Translations under genes and position numbers: made by a program
Source of the DNA: a bacterium
Lineage (GTDB): Bacteria > Patescibacteriota > Minisyncoccia > UBA6257 > 02-FULL-45-10c
Length of the DNA stretch: 10,160 nucleotides
Direction: 5' to 3'
Assembly: GCA_030646555.1 (NCBI GenBank)
Contig: JAUSKP010000040.1
Location: 1 to 10,160 of the forward strand
Shown: piece by piece, positions 1 to 4,984 of the stretch
Numbering within the stretch: position 1 is the stretch's first letter
How the letters are laid out: each line of letters starts with the position of its first letter
The notes under the pieces: generated by a model
Told to the model about the DNA's origin: nothing
The model's database searches: none
What the model saw: only the letters and a program-made list of their open reading frames with translations

Positions 1-6
1 AAGGTA

Positions 7-12
7 TATAAT
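7..12 (+). promoter_or_regulatory. Probable -10 box for a leaderless NUDIX transcript
   Basis: A perfect TATAAT lies seven bases upstream of the ATG at 20, which puts the expected transcription start on or next to the start codon. The -35 region would fall outside the window. No Shine-Dalgarno sequence fits, which agrees with a leaderless mRNA. The same spacing recurs at smpB. Confidence 0.5.
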
Positions 13-19
13 ATTAATA

Positions 20-499
20 ATGCGCGAAATATCAGCCGGAATAATAATTTATAAGAGATTGAAAGACAGAGACGATAAGATTGAAACCAAATATTTATTG
101 CTTTATCAGGGCAGGGGATATTGGAATTTTCCCAAAGGAAAACTGGAGAGCAATGAAAGGAGTTTTGAAGCGGCAATTAGGGAAACCGGCGAAGAGACCG
201 GTATTTTGCCTATGAATTTGCGGATGGACAGGAATTTTAAGGAGCCGGACCGCTATGTTTTTCAGCACGAAGGCAACAAAATATATAAGCTGGTTCTTTT
301 TTATCTCGCTGAAACGAATAAGCCGGAAATAATACTATCTAAAGAGCATGAGGGCTATGGCTGGTTCCTTTTCAGGGACGCGATCAAGCTTTTAAAACAT
401 CCCAACAGCCAATTCATTCTTAAGAAGGCCAATGAACACCTCAAAAAGCAGATGGGTTTTAGAAATCCAAATCAAAACCAAATTAAAAAAGTTATTTAA
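20..499 (+). CDS. NUDIX hydrolase (Ap4A-hydrolase-like)
   Basis: A single NUDIX domain of 159 residues that should hydrolyse a nucleoside diphosphate linked to another group, with Mg2+ bound by the Nudix box. The box is visible as G40-x5-E46-x7-R54-E55-x-x-E58-E59-x-G61-I62, preceded by the WNFPKG entry typical of bis(5'-nucleosyl)-tetraphosphatase and MutT-like members. Position 56 of the box is Thr where an aliphatic residue is usual. The early strands (residues 3-10 and 23-30) and the late aromatic strand around residues 110-120 complete the fold. The C-terminal 20 residues are basic and probably disordered. The first ATG in this frame is at 20; the frame stays open to the window edge, so a longer start cannot be excluded. 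The stop abuts the stop of the opposing membrane gene. Substrate cannot be decided from sequence. Confidence 0.9.
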   Translation: MREISAGIIIYKRLKDRDDKIETKYLLLYQGRGYWNFPKGKLESNERSFEAAIRETGEETGILPMNLRMDRNFKEPDRYVFQHEGNKIYKLVLFYLAETNKPEIILSKEHEGYGWFLFRDAIKLLKHPNSQFILKKANEHLKKQMGFRNPNQNQIKKVI

Positions 500-509
500 C
501 TAAATAACT
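485..509 (-). terminator. AT-rich stem-loop over two abutting stop codons
   Basis: Bases 490-498 (AGTTATTTA) pair perfectly with 501-509, giving 9 bp over the stop codons of both convergent genes. On the minus strand the stem is followed by six T (490-485, the first in the stem). It would serve as the terminator of the minus-strand membrane gene while lying in the coding end of the NUDIX gene. The stem is AT-only apart from one G-C pair, so it may be weak. Confidence 0.45.
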
Positions 510-1033
510 GATCCTATCAAGGCTAGAACGAAAATTCCAATAGAATTTAGAAAATATGAAATGGGGACGAAATATAAAGTCCTCATTTTTGTTATGCCCA
601 TTAAAGCTAAACCGATCTCATCCGGAAGAGGGCTGGCTACGATCACAGCCCCAATAATAGCGAAGGAAAAACTGAATATTTTTGATTCCAGAATTGATTC
701 ATGTCTTATTTTTCTAGCAATTGAAGAAATATATCCGGAGATATTGTCCCTTATGTATTTAAAAATTATGTAGTCCCCTAAAAGAGCCCCGAAACCGCCT
801 ACGAGCGCAATTAAAAATGGATTGGATTTTTGAGCTATTTCTATAATGGCTGCGGTCGCGGGAGCGACTGTAAAAATTGAAGTATAGAAAATTCCGGCGA
901 TGAAACTGGCTATAATCTCATATTCTTTGGTGGAGTTTATTAAATTTATAATAGCATCGGTTTTTACCAAAATAACAGCCACTATTATGCTGAATGAAAT
1001 TATAAACAAATCCTTTGTCAGTTTTTTATCCAT
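500..1033 (-). CDS. Small multi-pass membrane protein, possibly VTT/DedA-like
   Basis: A 177-residue integral membrane protein with about five hydrophobic stretches (roughly residues 8-24, 39-66, 73-93, 119-147 and 153-175) and a short charged loop at 93-118. The segment S-P-L-P-D-E at 134-139 inside a hydrophobic stretch, followed by G-x-A-L-x-G, and the earlier G-A-L-L-G-D at 82-87 recall the re-entrant regions of SNARE-associated/VTT (DedA-type) proteins, but the match is partial. Function is therefore open; a transporter or lipid-scramblase-like role is only a guess. ATG start, no Shine-Dalgarno. A TATAAT lies 24 bases upstream of the ATG. It is transcribed away from rplT, whose terminator at 1186-1216 separates the two. 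Confidence 0.7.
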   Translation of the reverse strand: MDKKLTKDLFIISFSIIVAVILVKTDAIINLINSTKEYEIIASFIAGIFYTSIFTVAPATAAIIEIAQKSNPFLIALVGGFGALLGDYIIFKYIRDNISGYISSIARKIRHESILESKIFSFSFAIIGAVIVASPLPDEIGLALMGITKMRTLYFVPISYFLNSIGIFVLALIGSVI

Positions 1034-1057
1034 ACCGGGTCAGTAGAAATTCGATCA

Positions 1058-1063
1058 ATTATA
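1058..1063 (-). promoter_or_regulatory. -10 box of the membrane-protein gene
   Basis: A perfect TATAAT reads on the minus strand, giving a 5' leader of roughly 18 bases before the ATG at 1033. No good -35 hexamer is seen; the best candidates about 17 bp upstream are poor. Confidence 0.45.
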
Positions 1064-1122
1064 TATATACGACTTTTTAATATTGCTTAACTATTTTTAT
1101 TTCCGAATAGTGATTATTTACA

Positions 1123-1150
1123 GATTCTGCCCCGCTAAGCGGGGCCAATC
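1123..1150. repeat. GC-rich hairpin, possible dispersed repeat or second terminator
   Basis: GCCCCGC (1129-1135) and GCGGGGC (1139-1145) form a perfect 7-bp stem with a TAA loop. The stem is extended across a small internal loop by GATT (1123-1126) with AATC (1147-1150). It stands alone in an otherwise AT-rich 188-bp gap and has no T-run on either side. It may be a backup transcription block or a member of a dispersed palindromic family; there is no second copy in this window. Confidence 0.5.
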
Positions 1151-1185
1151 GAATTTTCACTGCCCGGCATGCTCTAATAATAACA

Positions 1186-1216
1186 AATCCCCTCACTCTA
1201 GTTGAGTGAGGGGATT
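1186..1216 (-). terminator. Terminator of the infC-rpmI-rplT operon
   Basis: A perfect 13-bp stem pairs 1186-1198 with 1204-1216 (AATCCCCTCACTC with GAGTGAGGGGATT), loop TAGTT. It starts six bases after the rplT stop. The tract downstream on the minus strand is T-rich but interrupted (TGTTATTATTA). Confidence 0.8.
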
Positions 1217-1221
1217 ATGTT

Positions 1222-1566
1222 TTATTTAACTTTTTCTATTATCTTGGCAAATATCTTCGGATTGTTTAGGGCTAGATCGGCTAGTATCTTCCTGTCCAGC
1301 AATATATCAGCTTTCTTTAATTTGTTTATAAGAACGCTGTATTTCATTCCTGATTCTCTGGCTGCGGCATTTATCCTTACATTCCAAAGAGCTCTGAAAT
1401 CTCGCTTTTTCTGCTTTCTGCCTCTGTAAGCGTGAGTCCAAGCATGGAGCAACGCTTCCATAGCGGCTCTTTTCTTGGTTTTTCTATCCCACTTGAATCC
1501 TTTGGTGTATTTTAATATCTTTTTTCTTTTTTGCGCTGTATGTATACCTCCTTTTGTCCTTGGCAT
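1222..1566 (-). CDS. rplT: Large-subunit ribosomal protein bL20
   Basis: A 114-residue basic protein that binds 23S rRNA early in large-subunit assembly. Family signatures are the start M-P-R-x-K-G-G, the long basic helix across residues 10-60, and the central R-D-F-R-A-L-W-x-x-R-I-N-A-A-A-R block (about 56-71). The C-terminal globular part follows, with L-K-K-A-D-I-x-L-D-R-K-x-L-A-D-L-A near residues 83-100. Length is normal. It follows rpmI by six bases and closes the infC-rpmI-rplT operon, the usual bacterial order. No Shine-Dalgarno is visible before the ATG. In other bacteria L20 represses this operon through an mRNA pseudoknot, but there is no room for such a leader here. Confidence 0.97.
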   Translation of the reverse strand: MPRTKGGIHTAQKRKKILKYTKGFKWDRKTKKRAAMEALLHAWTHAYRGRKQKKRDFRALWNVRINAAARESGMKYSVLINKLKKADILLDRKILADLALNNPKIFAKIIEKVK

Positions 1567-1572
1567 ATATTT

Positions 1573-1767
1573 TTACGGTCTTAAGACCCCTTTATGTTTT
1601 AATTTGTGAAAAGCTTTTATATCAACCTTTTTTGTATTTAAAGCTCCGCGTTTCCCCTGGATTTGTTGGCCTGATTTATTGGCCCTAAAATGGTCTTGAG
1701 CCATTTTGCGCCTCATCATCTTGCCATTTTTTGTTATTCTGATTCTTTTTGAAAAACTTTTTCTCAT
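1573..1767 (-). CDS. rpmI: Large-subunit ribosomal protein bL35
   Basis: A 64-residue, very basic protein of the large ribosomal subunit. It has the family pattern of an N-terminal K-R-I-R-I-T-K-N-G-K-M-M-R-R-K stretch, a central H-F-R-A-N-K-S motif (about 26-32), a basic R-G-A-L-N-T-K-K segment, and the C-terminal H-K-L-K-H-K-G-V-L-R-P tail. The ATG lies four bases after the infC stop and the stop lies six bases before rplT, so the three genes must be read from one mRNA. The junction with infC has no Shine-Dalgarno, which suggests re-initiation by ribosomes finishing infC. Confidence 0.95.
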   Translation of the reverse strand: MRKSFSKRIRITKNGKMMRRKMAQDHFRANKSGQQIQGKRGALNTKKVDIKAFHKLKHKGVLRP

Positions 1768-1771
1768 AATG

Positions 1772-2269
1772 TTATTTTTTTACTATTTGTATATTGAATC
1801 CTCGGCCAGTCCATTTTATGTCTGATAAAATTTTATGTTCCGGATCCACCGTTTTAATAAAATCCCTTAATTTTGTTTTAGCTAAGTCTTGGTGGGCTTT
1901 TTCTCTGCCTCTCAAGTTCAATAAAACCTCTACTTTATTGCCTGCACCCAGAAATTTATTGACTCTGACGGCTTTTACGCCTAGGTCATGGGCGGCTTCT
2001 CTGACGCTTATTTGCACCTGTTTCATTTCTTGAATTTTCTGTGTGGCGCGCTGTTTTTTCCACTTTTTTTCTTCCTGATAGCGATATTTGTCAAAACTGA
2101 TTATTTTTACCACCGGCGGCATAGCCATCGGCGATATTTCAACGAGGTCCAAACCTTTTTCCTTGGCAAGCCTTAGAGCTTCGGATGTTTCAATGACGCC
2201 TAAATTAGCGCCTGTTTCATCTATAGCCCTTACCTCCTTTACGTTTATTTTTTCGTTGATTCTAATCAA
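1772..2269 (-). CDS. infC: Translation initiation factor IF-3 with a non-AUG start
   Basis: IF-3 binds the 30S subunit, prevents premature joining of 50S and checks start-codon pairing. The N-terminal domain begins at R-I-N-E-K-I and carries the A-x-x-x-x-L-D-L-V-E-I-S-P segment and P-P-V-V-K-I-x-x-F-D-K-Y-R-Y-Q. The C-terminal domain has H-D-L-G-V-K, K-F-L-x-x-G-N-K-V-E-V-x-L-N-L-R-G-R-E and ends I-V-K-K. Length (about 165) is close to normal. No ATG exists between the upstream in-frame TAG and the R-I-N-E motif; the usable starts are TTG at 2269 or ATT at 2266. In E. coli infC starts with AUU and IF-3 represses itself for that reason, so the same control is plausible. It follows the HIT gene after 44 bp and may have its own promoter there. 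Confidence 0.95.
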   Translation of the reverse strand: MIRINEKINVKEVRAIDETGANLGVIETSEALRLAKEKGLDLVEISPMAMPPVVKIISFDKYRYQEEKKWKKQRATQKIQEMKQVQISVREAAHDLGVKAVRVNKFLGAGNKVEVLLNLRGREKAHQDLAKTKLRDFIKTVDPEHKILSDIKWTGRGFNIQIVKK

Positions 2270-2276
2270 TTTATAT

Positions 2277-2305
2277 ATACTATTAGATTTTATGATTTTT
2301 GTCTA
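2277..2305 (-). promoter_or_regulatory. Candidate infC promoter
   Basis: On the minus strand TAGACA (2300-2305, five of six to TTGACA) is followed after exactly 17 bases by TAGTAT (2277-2282, four of six to TATAAT). The predicted start falls at about 2270, next to the TTG start codon, so infC would be leaderless. The tract is AT-rich, so chance similarity is possible. Confidence 0.4.
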
Positions 2306-2313
2306 GCGGTTTA

Positions 2314-2715
2314 TTAGCCTAAATTATCCGCTATGGATTTGGCTATCTGCTTCATTTCTTCGGGAGAAAGTTCGATCTTGATGCTCGCGTTCAAAAATTC
2401 TCCATGCCCATCGTCTTTATATCTTGGAATTAAGGCGACGTGAGCGTGATGCACTTCGTCTCCAACTTGAGCTCCTATGACAAAGTCCGTTTTAAAGGCT
2501 TTTTTCATAGCAACCACGATCTTTTGGACAACTTCAAAATATTTTCCTATCTCGGGGTAGTCCCAGACCCAGCGGTAATGCACTTTTGGTATTACCAAAG
2601 CGTGTCCTTTGTTGAGAGGGAAGATAGAAAGAAATCCTATGAAGTCTTTGTCTTCATAGAACTTGTAGCTCGGGCTTTCGTTTTTGGCTATTTTGCAGAA
2701 AATACAGTTTTCCAT
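2314..2715 (-). CDS. HIT-family nucleotide hydrolase/transferase
   Basis: A 133-residue histidine-triad protein acting on nucleotidyl-linked substrates. From the ATG at 2715 it starts M-E-N-C-I-F-C-K-I, carrying the Cys-x2-Cys metal-site start of many HIT proteins; the middle has N-K-G-H-A-L-V-I-P-K-V-H. A longer start at the TTG at 2724 adds three residues with no family support. The triad region reads V-H-H-A-H-V-A-L-I-P-R. If I-P-R is lined up with the usual H-x-H-x-H-x-x-P-R, the first two His (including the nucleophilic middle one) are kept and the third is Ala. It follows the 172-aa gene by about 50 bp holding a perfect palindrome, and precedes infC. No Shine-Dalgarno. Confidence 0.9.
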   Translation of the reverse strand: MENCIFCKIAKNESPSYKFYEDKDFIGFLSIFPLNKGHALVIPKVHYRWVWDYPEIGKYFEVVQKIVVAMKKAFKTDFVIGAQVGDEVHHAHVALIPRYKDDGHGEFLNASIKIELSPEEMKQIAKSIADNLG

Positions 2716-2736
2716 AGTTTTCAAATTAGAACACGT

Positions 2737-2754
2737 TTTAAGATATATCTTAAA
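2737..2754. promoter_or_regulatory. 18-bp perfect palindrome upstream of the HIT gene
   Basis: TTTAAGATATATCTTAAA is a perfect 9+9 palindrome in the 53-bp gap before the HIT gene. It overlaps the place where a -35 box would sit for a TCTAAT-like -10 at 2725-2730 (minus strand). It could be an operator; no T-run follows, so it is a poor terminator. Confidence 0.35.
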
Positions 2755-2768
2755 TGATGTTCCTATTT

Positions 2769-3287
2769 TTATTTAATTTCTTTGATCATTTTTACGTACA
2801 GATCCGGGCTCACTTTTTGAATTTCTTTTTTTGCAGTTTCGTCCAGTTCGGTTTCTGTTTCTTCCAGCAGTCCATTGGCTAATTTTTCAGCGGTTTCGAG
2901 GCTGGGAGCGATGCAATATTCCCGATATTCTTTGCCGGGAAGCGAGACGTCTGTTTTGTCGGGCAATGTTTCAAAGCTTGGTTCCTTGCGTTCCTCTTTT
3001 TTGGCTACAGCTGCTAGTCCAATAAATCCAAGAAGTTGATTAAATTCAAGTACATGGGCGTGTTTTCTGCTGGTGGTCAGATCCGGTTCGGGATCGCCGG
3101 CGCACCAGGTTTTATAAATATAGGTTAATTTTGTAAAAGGTTTAAGTCCGCGCCAAACAAGCATTAAATTGACGATTTCCATAACATCGGCTGGCAATTT
3201 TTCTATTTCCCGCGCTAATCGCTTTTCTTTTTCCGGCAAAGTTTCGGGCTTAGAGTTTTCTTCGAATTTATCTTTTTTGAATTTCAT
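2769..3287 (-). CDS. Unrecognised 172-residue soluble protein
   Basis: I do not recognise a family. The protein is hydrophilic and charged, with no signal peptide or membrane segment. Residues 1-35 are Lys/Glu-rich and probably helical or disordered. A more ordered block (about 36-95) holds V-M-E-I-V-N-L-M-L-V-W-R-G-L-K-P-F, then Y-I-Y-K-T-W-C-A-G-D-P-E-P-D-L and L-L-G-F-I-G-L-A-A-V-A. A low-complexity linker (about 96-120) follows, then an acidic helical tail with E-T-E-T-E-L-D-E-T. Its ATG comes one base after the TAA of the histidine phosphatase (TAATATG), so translation is almost certainly coupled to that gene; a partner or regulatory role is possible but unproven. Confidence 0.8.
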   Translation of the reverse strand: MKFKKDKFEENSKPETLPEKEKRLAREIEKLPADVMEIVNLMLVWRGLKPFTKLTYIYKTWCAGDPEPDLTTSRKHAHVLEFNQLLGFIGLAAVAKKEERKEPSFETLPDKTDVSLPGKEYREYCIAPSLETAEKLANGLLEETETELDETAKKEIQKVSPDLYVKMIKEIK

Positions 3288-3288
3288 A

Positions 3289-4017
3289 TTACCAATATAT
3301 TTTATTATATTCCTCTAGTTTTAATCTTTTTTCTTTGGAACTATATCCATAAACAGTCACCCCGCAGTTTTTAGGGGATTCGCCGGTTGGCCATTTGAGT
3401 GCCTGGTCATAATTCCAATGTTCAAGAATAAAACGCAAACAACGCAATGTTCCGCCGTGCGTTACTATCAGAACTTTTTGGCCGACTCTTTCCCTAAAAA
3501 GCATATTGATAAATAAATACACCCTCTCTACGACATTGGCCAGGCTTTCTCCTCCTGGTGGCTGCGCGAAAAATCCGCCAAAAGTTTTCCAATAATCTTT
3601 TAGCCAAGGAAAATGAAGGGCGGCTTCTTTTTCCGTCATATCGTATGTATACCCGCCATGCCTTTCTCTGATGAAAGGATTATTTCTGATTTTTATTTTA
3701 TTTCGCTTATTCTCCGGCCAGGCTTTCAATATATTTTCCAGCGTTTGTTCCGTCCTTAGATAGCCGGAATGATAAGCATAATCAAAATGTCCGAAACGCT
3801 TATATAAAGCTAGTCCTGTTTTTCTTGCCTGTTCCATACCTTCGGCTGTTAAAGAGATCTTATTATCCGGAATGCCTTTTATGCTTTTTCTTGCTTCTTC
3901 ATCGGCAAAATAGGTTTGATCCTTTTTGATCTTGTTTCTTTCAGATTCGGCGTGCCTGACTATTACCAATAGAGTGGGGCGTTTGATGTTTTTACATTTT
4001 TCTTTTCCAAGTTTCAT
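3289..4017 (-). CDS. Histidine phosphatase superfamily protein (phosphoglycerate-mutase-like)
   Basis: A 242-residue cytoplasmic phosphatase or mutase using a phospho-histidine intermediate. All core residues are visible: the V-R21-H22-A-E-S motif with the nucleophilic His22, Arg88 in S-G-Y-L-R-T-E-Q-T, the acid Glu118 in R-E-R-H-G-G, and the second catalytic His187 in V-T-H-G-G-T. The P-P-G-G-E-S loop at 153-158 is also typical. An unusually long insert (about 32-50, K-K-D-Q through I-P-D) follows the first motif. Substrate is not evident; it is longer and more divergent than true phosphoglycerate mutases. ATG start 24 bp after the GIY-YIG stop, and it overlaps in expression with the next gene through a one-base gap. 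Confidence 0.9.
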   Translation of the reverse strand: MKLGKEKCKNIKRPTLLVIVRHAESERNKIKKDQTYFADEEARKSIKGIPDNKISLTAEGMEQARKTGLALYKRFGHFDYAYHSGYLRTEQTLENILKAWPENKRNKIKIRNNPFIRERHGGYTYDMTEKEAALHFPWLKDYWKTFGGFFAQPPGGESLANVVERVYLFINMLFRERVGQKVLIVTHGGTLRCLRFILEHWNYDQALKWPTGESPKNCGVTVYGYSSKEKRLKLEEYNKIYW

Positions 4018-4041
4018 ATTTATTAATTTCTTTTTAATTTT

Positions 4042-4281
4042 TCAAATTAAATGTTTATTTCGAAAAGCAATACCCGAACCGGATTTTAAATATTTTTCAA
4101 ACGCAAGTGCTCGTTGTTTGTTAGAAAAAATACAATACCAAACTGGTATGAATGGTCGTTTTGTAGCTGAATATACTGACGAGCCATTATTGTGTTCATT
4201 GATGCGTTTTTTCAGATTTTCTGTAATACCCGTATAAAAACTGTTATCCTGCTGACTTTGGATTAAATAAACGAAGTACAT
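4042..4281 (-). CDS. Stand-alone GIY-YIG nuclease-domain protein
   Basis: A 79-residue protein made of little more than a GIY-YIG domain. It shows Y-F-V-Y5-L-I, then F-Y16-T-G-I-T, Arg26 and H30-N31 in L-K-K-R-I-N-E-H-N-N-G, and the metal-binding Glu62 in A-F-E-K-Y-L-K-S-G-S-G. These are the catalytic positions of the small UPF0213-like single-domain family. No DNA-binding extension is present, so specificity would come from elsewhere. It starts at ATG 4281, twenty bases from a GC-rich hairpin (4302-4326), and lies just beyond the ssrA terminator. Its role is unknown; DNA repair, selfish mobility and repeat processing are all possible. Stop codon is TGA. Confidence 0.88.
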   Translation of the reverse strand: MYFVYLIQSQQDNSFYTGITENLKKRINEHNNGSSVYSATKRPFIPVWYCIFSNKQRALAFEKYLKSGSGIAFRNKHLI

Positions 4282-4301
4282 TAATTAAATTTAACAGAAG
4301 C

Positions 4302-4326
4302 CCTCCTTCGCGTAAAGCTTCGGAGG
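4302..4326. repeat. Hairpin repeat in front of the GIY-YIG gene
   Basis: CCTCC (4302-4306) pairs with GGAGG (4322-4326), enclosing TTCG...CTTC and a GCGTAAAGC centre. It lies 20 bases upstream of the GIY-YIG start and is followed at 4328-4338 by CACTACTTCGC, which is inverted-repeated at the 3' end of ssrA. It looks like a dispersed palindromic unit. Confidence 0.5.
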
Positions 4327-4327
4327 A

Positions 4328-4422
4328 CACTACTTCGCTTTAAAAAAAACAAAAATCCCTTAATAAGGATCTTTGTTTAAGTCTTTTTGTGCTGCGCACT
4401 ACGAAGCCTTGGCGAAGTAGTG
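4328..4422. repeat. 11-bp inverted repeat bracketing the ssrA terminator
   Basis: CACTACTTCGC (4328-4338) is the exact reverse complement of GCGAAGTAGTG (4412-4422). The right copy overlaps the last bases of the tmRNA acceptor end. The ssrA terminator lies between the arms. Eleven perfect bases in 95 bp is more than expected by chance. Confidence 0.6.
4342..4378 (-). terminator. Terminator of ssrA
   Basis: On the minus strand AAACAAAGATCCTT (4378-4365) pairs with AAGGGATTTTTGTTT (4361-4347), with one G-U pair and one bulged base. An uninterrupted run of eight T (4349-4342) follows. It lies about 45 bases after the tmRNA 3' end. Confidence 0.7.
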
Positions 4423-4496
4423 GAGACGGCGGGAGTTGAACCCGCATCCGAATCATTTACGAATTAGAACTGGTACGAACGTAGCCAAACTTGATG

Positions 4497-4771
4497 GGGG
4501 CTTGTCGTGAAATAATTGGACAGATTTGCCAGTGATGATTTTGAAGCGAGGCAAAGTAAAAATTTTGAAGCATATACGATTAAGTATCTGCAGAAAAATT
4601 TTTGCAAAGCCGCAGCTCAAAATAATCCTGGCCCTTCGGGGAGATTCCGTCTTTGGCCGATTTCTGTGTTGCTCGTCGGAAAGGCAGAACTTTCTGCGAT
4701 TTCCTTCTCGCGCCTTGAACTCGGCTCAAATTCGGTTCTCCAAATCGTTCACTTATTTCATGACAAGCCCC
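4497..4771. mobile_element. 275-bp MITE-like palindromic element inside ssrA
   Basis: The ends are 19-bp inverted repeats with one mismatch: GGGGCTTGTCGTGAAATAA (4497-4515) and the reverse complement of GGGGCTTGTCATGAAATAA (4753-4771). Similarity between the arms continues inward imperfectly for another 30-40 bases (for example ATTTG about 22 bases in, and a GCGAG/CCGAG block). The element carries no credible gene and no transposase, so it would need a transposase supplied elsewhere. It lies between GA (4773-4772) and CATC (4496-4493) of the PK4 loop in the RNA sense. No target-site duplication is evident. Group I or group II intron signatures were looked for and not seen. The element identity is inferred from structure only. 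Confidence 0.75.
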
Positions 4772-4936
4772 TCGGTTGAAAAGTAAGAAGTTTGGCGAAA
4801 ACTTTTTAACCTATCCTGACAAGTCTTAGTTCTTATTGGCAGGAGCAATAAGAAAGCATCTCGCTAATATAACACCCAAGACAGCCCTAGCGAGCATCAA
4901 GCGCTTGGATGCTTCGCCCTCAAAGGGGCGAAGAAG

Positions 4937-4984
4937 TTAGGCAAACGCCATTACTGGCATTCGTAACTTTGAGGAAAAGTTTGC
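4937..4984 (-). other. tmRNA tag-peptide reading frame
   Basis: Resume codon GCA at 4984-4982, then 15 codons in all before TAA at 4939-4937, giving ANFSSKLRMPVMAFA. The resume codon lies 12 bases after PK1, the canonical distance. The end -AFA resembles tags ending in YAFA in mycoplasmas and would be a hydrophobic degron for ClpXP/Lon-type proteases. An earlier GCA (4998-4996) in another frame is part of PK1 stem 2, and that frame would end in ECQ, so it is less likely. Confidence 0.8.

Noticed and set aside
1202..1429. Plus-strand frame opposite rplT
   Set aside because: Antisense shadow of a well-conserved ribosomal protein gene.
2716..2724. TTG start for the HIT protein
   Set aside because: The ATG three codons later gives the usual M-x-x-C-x-F-C start.
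4497..4771. Self-splicing intron in ssrA
   Set aside because: The ends do not fit: no group I core motifs were seen, no group II GUGYG...AY ends, and the block has transposon-like inverted ends instead. The T loop, where known tmRNA introns sit, is uninterrupted.
4516..4786. Two overlapping plus-strand reading frames of about 87 codons
   Set aside because: They lie inside the tmRNA gene and its inserted element, on the opposite strand, with no recognisable protein features.
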